DNA of 7,582 nt from Lachnospiraceae bacterium (GTDB taxonomy: Bacteria > Bacillota_A > Clostridia > Lachnospirales > Lachnospiraceae). The position numbers and the translations under genes were made by a program. Each line of letters starts with the position of its first letter. The first letter of the stretch is position 1. Where the stretch lies: positions 1 to 7,582 of the forward strand of contig JAISHZ010000011.1 in the NCBI GenBank assembly GCA_031262285.1, in the 5' to 3' direction. Positions 1-4,661 of this stretch are shown piece after piece. The notes beneath the pieces are model-generated. The model saw only the letters and a program-made list of their open reading frames with translations, was not told the DNA's origin and did not search any database.

Positions 1-60
1 ATTAGTTCAACATTTCACTCTTTCTATCACTCTAGTTCAAAAAGCAACAATCATTTTTCG

Positions 61-89
61 ATTATAGCATACCCTTCCAAATAATACAA
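61..89 (-). promoter_or_regulatory. Possible sigma-A promoter reading leftward out of the window
   Basis: On the minus strand there is a perfect TATAAT -10 box (61-66). It is preceded by TGC, giving an extended -10 (TGnTATAAT). Seventeen bases upstream is TTGTAT (84-89), which matches the -35 consensus at only three of six positions. Transcription would start near base 54 and run off the left edge, so a leftward gene divergent from the SASP gene is predicted just outside. No start codon with a ribosome binding site is visible in bases 1-53. AT-rich DNA produces such matches by chance. Confidence 0.4.
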
Positions 90-153
90 ACACAAGTTTT
101 TCATCACCATAACTTTCCATAATAAAATTCATCACTTGGTAAATACTAATCAC

Positions 154-182
154 GAGATAAGTCGATGGGTATCGCTTGTCTC
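154..182. repeat. Imperfect inverted repeat upstream of the SASP gene
   Basis: GAGATAAG (154-161) pairs with CTTGTCTC (175-182), with one T/G wobble. Inside, CGAT (163-166) pairs with ATCG (171-174) around a GGGT loop, leaving T162 bulged. That makes a 12-bp stem. Neither flank has a T run, so it is not a classical terminator. It lies about 65 bp upstream of the proposed sigma-G -35 element. It could be an operator, a processed RNA end or chance. Bases 1-240 otherwise hold no ORF I would defend, only AT-rich sequence and a short direct repeat ACATTAGTAA (193-202 and 212-221). Confidence 0.35.
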
Positions 183-246
183 AATAAGAAAGACATTAGT
201 AAGAAGGAAACACATTAGTAAACAAAGAACTGTGCAAAACTTATTC

Positions 247-276
247 GTATGTGCATTCGTATGTAAATTCATATTT
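247..276 (+). promoter_or_regulatory. Putative sigma-G (forespore) promoter of the SASP gene
   Basis: GTATG (247-251) fits the sigma-G -35 consensus GHATR. After exactly 18 bases, CATATTT (270-276) fits the -10 consensus CATNHTA at six of seven positions. Alpha/beta SASP genes are classical sigma-G targets expressed in the forespore, so position and gene type agree. The start site would be near 283, giving a leader of about 30 nt. The region also holds a 10-bp direct repeat ATTCGTATGT (243-252 and 255-264); only the first GTATG has a properly spaced -10. Confidence 0.5.
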
Positions 277-312
277 GAATAAGAACACAGAATTTTCGGA
301 GGTGAAACAAAA

Positions 313-564
313 ATGGCAAGTACTAAGAAAACGACTCAAGTACAACAGCCGAAAAGCACTACTCAGACAACACAACCAAAAACTACACCAAAACCATCGC
401 AACCAAAAACCGCGATGGATCGCTTTAAGACCGAGGTTGCATCAGAGCTTGGTGTCAACTTGAAAAGTGGTTATAATGGCGATCTCACTTCTCGTGAAGC
501 CGGCTCTATCGGCGGCGAAATGGTTCGGAGAATGATCAAAAAACAATCGGAACAGATGAAATAA
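313..564 (+). CDS. Alpha/beta-type small acid-soluble spore protein with an N-terminal Lys/Thr/Pro tail
   Basis: This 83-residue protein should coat and protect DNA in the dormant forespore and be degraded at germination. The SASP core spans residues 35-83. It includes a germination protease (GPR) site, T40-E41-V42-A43-S44-E45, with expected cleavage after E41. It also has the DNA-binding C-terminal block with GDLTSREAG (56-64), IGGEM (66-70) and RRMI (72-75). The start is secure: GGAGGTG (298-304) lies 8 bases before the ATG. Alpha/beta SASPs are usually about 60-75 residues. Here the excess is residues 1-34, a tail with six Lys, no acidic residues, many Thr/Gln/Pro, and the tripeptide QPK at 12, 21 and 30, a 9-residue period. 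The gene is monocistronic, with a sigma-G-like promoter upstream and a hairpin 17 bp after the stop. Family assignment is confident; a role for the tail is inference. Confidence 0.92.
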   Translation: MASTKKTTQVQQPKSTTQTTQPKTTPKPSQPKTAMDRFKTEVASELGVNLKSGYNGDLTSREAGSIGGEMVRRMIKKQSEQMK

Positions 565-576
565 CGATTGCCATGA

Positions 577-622
577 CAAAAAGAGCCAAAAGGAATCTTA
601 AAAATTGGATCCTTTTGGCTCT
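577..622. terminator. Bidirectional intrinsic terminator between the SASP gene and the sortase-substrate gene
   Basis: A perfect 13-bp stem pairs AGAGCCAAAAGGA (582-594) with its complement (610-622) around a 15-nt loop. On the minus strand the stem is followed by TTTTTG (from 581 down), a good U tract for stopping the leftward sortase operon. On the plus strand only CTTC follows, so rightward termination of the SASP transcript is weaker. It begins 17 bp after the SASP stop but about 115 nt beyond the stop of the leftward gene. Confidence 0.75.
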
Positions 623-663
623 CTTCGTACATGGATGTGCACACATCGTTTATCTTAAGAATC

Positions 664-722
664 ACCTGCTGAGGCAGGTAGGACAAGAATGACTTTTCGA
701 AACCACATTCGAATATGAGTCA
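664..722. repeat. Two small inverted repeats in the 3' region of the sortase-substrate transcript
   Basis: ACCTGC (664-669) pairs with GCAGGT (674-679) around TGAG. Separately, TGACT (690-694) and TTCGAA (696-701) pair with TTCGAA (708-713) and AGTCA (718-722), with internal unpaired bases. Both lie between the stop at 737 and the terminator at 577-622, so a leftward transcript would carry a structured 3' UTR. Neither has a following U run. They may stabilise or process the mRNA, or be incidental. Confidence 0.35.
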
Positions 723-736
723 ATTTGTGAAGTGTC

Positions 737-1360
737 TTATTTCATTGCTTTTTTAGCAGTTAAGAAACCTAAGCCGATCATAGCAACTGCTAAGATCATG
801 ATCATCGGTCTTAAATCTGCTGTTTTGGGGGATGCAAGTAAAGCATCTGCTTCCGCTCCACGTACGAATACGACGGGCGAAAGGGAAGTAAAGGTAACGA
901 CTACTTTTCCGTTCTCAACTGAATCGGGAACAAGCGTTTCCCATGTTCCGTCTGACAAGCGGTGCAAAACCACAATTGTCTCACCATCAACGATATTATT
1001 GAGGTTGAACGGAATGGTAACCGGTGTACCGGGTGTGTAACCTGATACATTGACGTCAACATATGCAAACGGTTCTTGCGATAGATTTAACTCTACTGCA
1101 AATTCTTTTGCTTCTGCTACAATCGCGTCTGCGATAGGTGCAACTACTACTACTGCATTCGCATTGCCCGGAATGGAAACAGTTTCATATACTGCAACGG
1201 TACCAGCAAAATCTGCTTTCTCGTCCCCGGTAGAGGGTGTGTACACATCCACCTTAGCGGGTGGTGTGGTGGTTGTGGAAGGGCTTGACGCCGCAAACGC
1301 AACCAGGCTAGAACTGCACAGGAGAATCCCTGCACATAATAGAGCGACAAATTTTTTCAT
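737..1360 (-). CDS. Secreted, probably sortase-anchored surface protein (SPKTA motif)
   Basis: A 207-residue protein with a complete export-and-anchor layout. Residues 1-23 form a signal peptide (MKK, hydrophobic core, AFA|A cleavage near 23). Residues 24-36 are a Ser/Thr/Pro linker. A beta-rich globular part covers about 37-166. Its end (HRLSDGTWETL at 133-143, TFTSLSPVVFV at 156-166) resembles a small beta-sandwich common in clostridial surface proteins. The C-terminus is a sorting signal: SPKTAD (177-182), a hydrophobic helix (about 185-201) and a Lys-containing tail. The usual clostridial class B motif is (S/P)PxTG; here the Gly is Ala (codon GCA). The cysteine at residue 15 is not in a lipobox, so this is not a lipoprotein. 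GGAAGGAGG (1367-1375) sits 6 bases before the ATG. The gene lies 46 nt after the class B sortase gene, its likely anchoring enzyme. Ligand or function is unknown. Confidence 0.85.
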   Translation of the reverse strand: MKKFVALLCAGILLCSSSLVAFAASSPSTTTTPPAKVDVYTPSTGDEKADFAGTVAVYETVSIPGNANAVVVVAPIADAIVAEAKEFAVELNLSQEPFAYVDVNVSGYTPGTPVTIPFNLNNIVDGETIVVLHRLSDGTWETLVPDSVENGKVVVTFTSLSPVVFVRGAEADALLASPKTADLRPMIMILAVAMIGLGFLTAKKAMK

Positions 1361-1366
1361 TCTTTT

Positions 1367-1375
1367 CCTCCTTCC
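1367..1375 (-). promoter_or_regulatory. Strong ribosome binding site of the sortase-substrate gene
   Basis: On the minus strand GGAAGGAGG ends 6 bases before the ATG at 1360, close to ideal. The site is much stronger than the bare GGAG in front of the sortase gene. This suggests the surface protein is translated in excess of its enzyme from a shared mRNA. Confidence 0.7.
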
Positions 1376-1406
1376 TCATAGTGATATGTGGTTTCATTTA
1401 TATTAA

Positions 1407-2354
1407 CTATTCGTTAATATCCAATTCTTCAAGCAATACTGCTTGTACCAAATAACGGTAATCTGTGCCACTTACGCACGTTGACATCGTAATAATAGAA
1501 TCTTCCCATGTCACCGCTACTTCTTTGTCAACTACGGCGTTGATCTGCCTTGTCTCGAATATGTTCTTCAAATAAGCTTTTTTGACTGCTTCGCTGGTAA
1601 AATCAAAAGAGTACATAATATGTCTGTCATCGTATTGATATGCAGCGAATATTTGATATTTTAATGTCTTGTCAGGTAAATACAGATATACATAGGGGTG
1701 TTCTTCAAAATATGTCTGATCAGCGTATTCATGCAGTCCATGAAACATGGATCCATTTTTCATGTTATGCCCGTATATCAAAGTGTTAAAATCGCTAAAA
1801 TCTTTGGAATTCACGCGCTCCGTGTAGATACAACCCGGATAGCCTTTGCTACCATCCACATTGTAATTTAAATATCGCGAGTCGTCCGTAGGATGTTGCA
1901 GCACCGGATAATCAATTTTACTATCCGGTATGTAGATCCATGCATAGATATCGGCATTCACCTCGGACTGTAAATATTCAAAATCGATCGATCGTGTGAG
2001 ATCGTCATCCGATGGTATCGGATCTTCCTCTTGCGTCTCTTGCGTGCTTACTTGAGAAGATTCACTCTCCGTCGATGTGACCGGTTGGGTACTGCTTTGC
2101 TGTGAATCTCCGTCTTTTGTAGCTGCTCCTGTGGAAATTGCCTCTGATCGAATTTGTTCGTACTCTTCATTACTTCGTTCCAATGATACCAAATATTGAA
2201 TAATGATGAATAACGACACTGCCGCGATCAAAAAGCACGTAATACTGATTGCGATTAATACTTTTTTGTTTTTCAAAATAGATACGCTCTTTTTGCGTGG
2301 TGGTTCTTGTTGATTACCGGTATCTTTTTCAAAGAAATCTTGATCCTTTGGCAT
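1407..2354 (-). CDS. Class B sortase (membrane-anchored transpeptidase)
   Basis: This cysteine transpeptidase should cleave sorting signals of exported proteins and attach them to peptidoglycan. Numbered from the chosen start (315 residues), a short cytoplasmic Lys-rich N-terminus leads into one transmembrane helix (about 31-56). A Ser/Thr/Gln/Glu linker follows (about 75-120), then the sortase domain to the end. The catalytic triad is visible: His196 in LIYGHNM, Cys293 in TMSTC, and Arg300 in DYRYLV. WIYIPDSKIDYPVLQ and FHGL also fit class B. The start is set at 2354, not the longer 2366, because GGAG (2361-2364) lies 6 bases before the inner ATG while the outer ATG has no ribosome binding site. 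The putative substrate gene follows 46 nt downstream. C. difficile SrtB, the nearest well-studied type, recognises (S/P)PxTG; that this enzyme acts on SPKTA is inference. Confidence 0.93.
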   Translation of the reverse strand: MPKDQDFFEKDTGNQQEPPRKKSVSILKNKKVLIAISITCFLIAAVSLFIIIQYLVSLERSNEEYEQIRSEAISTGAATKDGDSQQSSTQPVTSTESESSQVSTQETQEEDPIPSDDDLTRSIDFEYLQSEVNADIYAWIYIPDSKIDYPVLQHPTDDSRYLNYNVDGSKGYPGCIYTERVNSKDFSDFNTLIYGHNMKNGSMFHGLHEYADQTYFEEHPYVYLYLPDKTLKYQIFAAYQYDDRHIMYSFDFTSEAVKKAYLKNIFETRQINAVVDKEVAVTWEDSIITMSTCVSGTDYRYLVQAVLLEELDINE

Positions 2355-2375
2355 TTCTTTCTCCATCGCGTTATT

Positions 2376-2405
2376 ACGCTTGCGTCGTTTACGATTGCGT
2401 CGTCA
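2376..2405. repeat. Two-copy 15-bp tandem repeat in the sortase leader
   Basis: ACGCTTGCGTCGTTT (2376-2390) is followed directly by ACGATTGCGTCGTCA (2391-2405), identical at 12 of 15 positions, with TTGCGTCGT kept in both. The patch is more GC-rich than its surroundings. It lies between the proposed start site (about 2458) and the sortase ribosome binding site (2361-2364), that is, in the untranslated leader. Tandem half-sites can mark a protein binding site; no known regulator is recognised. Confidence 0.5.
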
Positions 2406-2464
2406 CGTTCGCACCGCCCTACGATAGTAAGGCTAAAGTCCTCCATGAAAACTCTATAAAAGTG

Positions 2465-2493
2465 ATTATAATCTATATCGCAACAATAAGCAA
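2465..2493 (-). promoter_or_regulatory. Sigma-A-type promoter of the sortase/substrate operon
   Basis: On the minus strand TTGCTT (2488-2493) is followed after 17 bases by a perfect TATAAT (2465-2470). The start site would be near 2458, leaving an unusually long leader of about 100 nt before the sortase ATG. It lies in the roughly 200-bp gap after the LCP gene, supporting a separate transcription unit. I see no clear terminator for the LCP gene in 2494-2551, so some read-through is possible. Confidence 0.55.
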
Positions 2494-2551
2494 CCCTTAA
2501 TTTGAACATTATCGTACAACCTTTTATGTGACTGATACCAAATCATCCGAG

Positions 2552-3622
2552 TTATTCTTCTGCATCCAATACCGGTCTGTAAAACACTTCCACCATGAGC
2601 GCTTTCAATGCTACATCATCGACATAAAATTCATCATATGTTCCGCTCGTATCGGTCGTACCCGGAATCAATCGGATATTCTCATTTTGAAAATGATATC
2701 CGCTTACATTTTGGGACAAATAGACAATCTCATCTAAACTGATGTCGGTAACAAGGTATTTGGAAAGCGCTTGGTATAATTTGACAGGAATGGTAATATC
2801 CGATTCAAACTCTTGTTTGGCTTTGGATATATAGGCAGTTAGGTATTGTTTCTGCCGATTGAGCCTGTCTCTTGCGCTTCCTTCGATATCCGTATTGCGA
2901 TATTTGATATAATAATACGCCTGCTTCCCTTTCAAGTGCACTTCGTTTCCTTTTATGAATGCTTTGTCTACCGGAATATCTTCCATAACAGTGACTTGCA
3001 CACCATCAATCGCATCATTTAACGTAGGGATCGCTGCCATATTGATCGCACAGTATCCATGAATGGGAAGATCGTACAGAAATTTGCTGACTGCTCGTTC
3101 TGTGTTAGAAGCGCTCAACTCCCGCCCATCACCATATCCATGCGCCAACGCAATCTGTCCTTCTGCGTCATGCAAAAGTTGTCCATCTTTGTCATATACT
3201 TGAAATGTCGTCATAGAATTACGATCTATCCCAATGACATAGATCTGCTTCGTATCCGGTACCAAAACCAATAGAAAAAGAGCGTCGGCCTGCCCCGATT
3301 TCAGATCTGTTTGTTTATCGGAGAGTTCAGCGTTTACATCAATCCCCATAAACAAAAAAGTCATGATGTCATCTTTATATTCATATACGCCGCCATCATA
3401 TCGAATCCAATCTTCCTCCCAAATCGCTTCTTCTTCCGGAGTGAGTGTCTCGCCTTGCACTACCGCATCACCAAAATTCGGTCTCTTTGAAAAAGAACCA
3501 TGCGAAATCGAAGATCGACCCGTCAGTGTCATGACCACCCATGTAATCAAGATCGCGACGATCAATATCACGAAGACAAGCGCTGTCCACGCCAGAATCC
3601 GATGCTTTTTTCTCTTGGTCAT
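2552..3622 (-). CDS. LytR-CpsA-Psr (LCP) family cell-wall polymer ligase
   Basis: LCP proteins transfer undecaprenyl-pyrophosphate-linked glycopolymers onto peptidoglycan at the outer membrane face. From the chosen start the protein has 356 residues: a basic N-terminus (MTKRKKHR), one transmembrane helix (about 8-33), an acidic linker, then the LCP domain from about residue 85. Family marks are MGIDVN (92-97), QADALFLLVLVPD with IDRNSM (D133, R134), INMAAIPTLNDAIDGVQV (193-210), and KYRNTDIEGSARDRLNRQKQYL region (240-261) with D252, R253 and R256-Q257. The Arg/Asp residues bind the pyrophosphate and metal in characterised members. The longest ORF begins at 3700 inside the SEC-C gene, but only the ATG at 3622 has a suitable ribosome binding site (GGGAG, 5 bases away). 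It follows the SEC-C gene by 23 nt, presumably on one mRNA. The polymer transferred cannot be deduced. Confidence 0.9.
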   Translation of the reverse strand: MTKRKKHRILAWTALVFVILIVAILITWVVMTLTGRSSISHGSFSKRPNFGDAVVQGETLTPEEEAIWEEDWIRYDGGVYEYKDDIMTFLFMGIDVNAELSDKQTDLKSGQADALFLLVLVPDTKQIYVIGIDRNSMTTFQVYDKDGQLLHDAEGQIALAHGYGDGRELSASNTERAVSKFLYDLPIHGYCAINMAAIPTLNDAIDGVQVTVMEDIPVDKAFIKGNEVHLKGKQAYYYIKYRNTDIEGSARDRLNRQKQYLTAYISKAKQEFESDITIPVKLYQALSKYLVTDISLDEIVYLSQNVSGYHFQNENIRLIPGTTDTSGTYDEFYVDDVALKALMVEVFYRPVLDAEE

Positions 3623-3635
3623 ACGCACTCCCATT

Positions 3636-3654
3636 GCCTCATAATTTATGAGGC
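3636..3654. repeat. Perfect 9+1+9 palindrome spanning the SEC-C stop codon
   Basis: GCCTCATAA (3636-3644), one central T, then the exact reverse complement (3646-3654). In the leftward mRNA this gives a 7-bp GC-capped stem with a 5-nt AU loop. The stem contains the SEC-C stop codon and ends about 9 nt before the GGGAG ribosome binding site of the LCP gene. No U run follows in either direction, so it is unlikely to be a terminator. A role in mRNA processing, in translation coupling or as a protein operator is possible. Confidence 0.55.
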
Positions 3655-4152
3655 TTTCCCACAGCATTTTTTGTATTTTTTGCCACTTCCACAGGGACAT
3701 GGATCATTGGGATATATTTTATCCTCTTTGACGATCGTCCCGGAAGTCTTCTGTTCCTTGTAAAGCGCTTTCTTCGTATCCTCATCAAAGATTGTTTCCC
3801 ACTGGGGCAATTCATATAACCAATCTGCCTCAGCTGCTATCATATTTTTGTATAGCATCCTTTTGTCAAATCCCAGATTGACGATTGTTTCTGCTGTCAT
3901 TTCCTCTATCGGATTGGCCTCTTTGAGACTTTCTTGTATACCGTCCAAAAATCCGGTCATCGTCATCATCGACACACCATATCGTGTCGCCAATTCTTCC
4001 ACGCTACCCTGTACGACTACATCCGGATCCTGTAGTAACTGTCGATAAATTTCGGTTTCCTCCCGAAAATAAAGATCCCAAAACTTCTTTTGTTTCGGAT
4101 CTTTTTGATCCGGTGCGTAAGCAAGTTCTTTCCATTCCTTTAAAAGTGACAT
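3646..4152 (-). CDS. SEC-C zinc-motif protein of unknown function
   Basis: A 168-residue, probably cytoplasmic protein with no signal peptide or membrane segment. Its C-terminus (150-165) is a SEC-C motif, [16 protein letters not shown], with Cys152, Cys154, Cys163 and Cys164 as expected zinc ligands. The motif is best known from the SecA C-terminus, where it binds SecB and ribosomes, but it also occurs in many stand-alone proteins. The N-terminal 140 residues are charged and helical, with a helix-turn-like stretch ([22 protein letters not shown]); the conserved pattern YKNM...[10 protein letters not shown] resembles uncharacterised Lachnospiraceae SEC-C proteins. The ATG at 4152 is chosen because AGGAG lies 5 bases before it; an in-frame TTG at 4170 has no such site. 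It is first in an apparent operon with the LCP gene, suggesting an envelope link, but no function can be assigned. Confidence 0.87.
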   Translation of the reverse strand: MSLLKEWKELAYAPDQKDPKQKKFWDLYFREETEIYRQLLQDPDVVVQGSVEELATRYGVSMMTMTGFLDGIQESLKEANPIEEMTAETIVNLGFDKRMLYKNMIAAEADWLYELPQWETIFDEDTKKALYKEQKTSGTIVKEDKIYPNDPCPCGSGKKYKKCCGKAS

Positions 4153-4182
4153 CGCTACTCCTGTCTGCAAAAAAATTTTCCG

Positions 4183-4227
4183 CTATCTGTATAAACTTCC
4201 ATTTGTGTGACATACTACTATTATCAT
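4183..4227 (-). CDS. Possible 14-codon leader ORF before the SEC-C gene
   Basis: On the minus strand the ORF MIIVVCHTNGSLYR ends in TAG, 30 nt before the SEC-C ATG. It is preceded by a near-perfect ribosome binding site, AAAGGAGG (4236-4243), 8 bases from its ATG. No run of a single amino acid suggests classical attenuation. The main objection is a candidate extended -10 box at 4245-4250: if real, transcription starts near 4238 and most of this ribosome binding site is not transcribed. The ORF and that promoter are close to mutually exclusive. Confidence 0.3.
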   Translation of the reverse strand: MIIVVCHTNGSLYR

Positions 4228-4244
4228 CGGAACCCCCTCCTTTG

Positions 4245-4250
4245 ATCATA
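4245..4250 (-). promoter_or_regulatory. Candidate extended -10 element for the SEC-C/LCP operon
   Basis: TATGAT on the minus strand is preceded by TGG, fitting TGnTATnAT. The hexamer 17 bases upstream (4268-4273, TTAAGT) is a poor -35, so recognition would rely on the extended -10. It is the best-placed candidate for the SEC-C/LCP unit, with a start near 4238 and a leader of about 86 nt. It conflicts with the ribosome binding site of the short ORF at 4183-4227. Confidence 0.3.
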
Positions 4251-4286
4251 CCAAAGAGAAAAATAATACTTAATCCTCCCCTAATG

Positions 4287-4329
4287 AAGGTATCCGGACG
4301 CGTAACGCGTTCGGATACCTTTGTTTTGG
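4287..4329 (+). terminator. Strong hairpin with rightward T-rich flank and no obvious upstream gene
   Basis: AAGGTATCCG (4287-4296) pairs exactly with CGGATACCTT (4312-4321), and the pairing continues inward through GACGCG/CGCGTT (one G/T wobble) to a TAA loop: 16 bp in all. On the plus strand TTGTTTT follows, as in an intrinsic terminator. On the minus strand the flank is CATTAGGGG, so leftward termination is unlikely. No plus-strand gene lies to its left. It may stop antisense transcription before the promoter that begins 9 bp downstream, or end an unrecognised RNA. Confidence 0.6.
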
Positions 4330-4358
4330 TTGAAATAGATTCTTTCTTGTGCTAAACT
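4330..4358 (+). promoter_or_regulatory. Sigma-A promoter for the small membrane protein
   Basis: TTGAAA (4330-4335, five of six -35 matches), 17 bases, then TAAACT (4353-4358, four of six), with TGC directly before it as an extended -10. The start site would be near 4365, giving a leader of about 63 nt. It lies just after the hairpin at 4287-4329, which would insulate it from read-through. Confidence 0.6.
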
Positions 4359-4427
4359 CTTGGCATGTTTGCATTCATCCATAACACCAACATCTTCTCA
4401 ATAATGATCCATCGCAAAGGAGTTCCC

Positions 4428-4661
4428 ATGAAACCAGAGAAAAGATCTATGAAAATACGCATTCTAGCTCTCATCGGCGTCATGCTTTTGGTAATCGCAG
4501 TGATCGTCTCCCTTTTGGTCGCCATTTTGGACAATTCACCGTCCGGGTGGCTCTTTGGAGCGACCCTCGCCGCCAGTCTTACGCTTCCGGTCTTACTCTG
4601 GATATATACTTGGATTTATAAAAAAATCAAAGAGCAACGAGATACTACTGACGATAAATAA
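4428..4661 (+). CDS. Small two-helix membrane protein, unknown function
   Basis: A 77-residue protein with a basic N-terminus (MKPEKRSMKIR), a first transmembrane helix (about 11-34), a short loop containing DNSPSG, a second helix (about 41-64), and a charged tail (KKIKEQRDTTDDK). By the positive-inside rule both ends would be cytoplasmic. The start is set at 4428 because AAAGGAG (4416-4422) lies 5 bases before it; the longer frame from 4365 begins at the expected transcription start and has no ribosome binding site. It is the only rightward gene between 565 and the right edge, has its own promoter, and its final 17 bp overlap the 3' end of purA on the other strand. No enzyme or transporter motif is visible. 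A toxin-like or holin-like small protein cannot be excluded, but nothing specific supports it. Confidence 0.75.
   Translation: MKPEKRSMKIRILALIGVMLLVIAVIVSLLVAILDNSPSGWLFGATLAASLTLPVLLWIYTWIYKKIKEQRDTTDDK

Noticed and set aside
251..463. 70-codon plus-strand ORF overlapping the SASP gene in another frame
   Set aside because: It has no ribosome binding site, its start lies inside the proposed sigma-G promoter, and its composition is a frame shadow of the Lys/Thr-rich SASP tail.
471..686. 71-codon minus-strand ORF antisense to the SASP 3' end
   Set aside because: It runs through the terminator stem and the SASP coding region and shows no ribosome binding site or family motif.
1300..1360. Lipoprotein reading of the surface protein's signal peptide (Cys near residue 15)
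   Set aside because: The residues before Cys are I-L-L, not a lipobox ending in Gly/Ala/Ser, and an AFA|A signal peptidase I site follows.
2273..2509. 78-codon minus-strand ORF across the sortase leader
   Set aside because: It starts upstream of the predicted transcription start, has no ribosome binding site, and overlaps the sortase N-terminus in another frame.
4004..4249. 81-codon minus-strand ORF overlapping the SEC-C gene start
   Set aside because: It overlaps a gene with a clear SEC-C motif in another frame; its Ser/Gly/Thr-rich end looks like a shadow, and its start lies at the candidate -10 box.
4600..4645. Intrinsic terminator for purA using the T run on the minus strand near 4619-4626
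   Set aside because: I found no stable stem directly before the T run, so the run alone is not a terminator.
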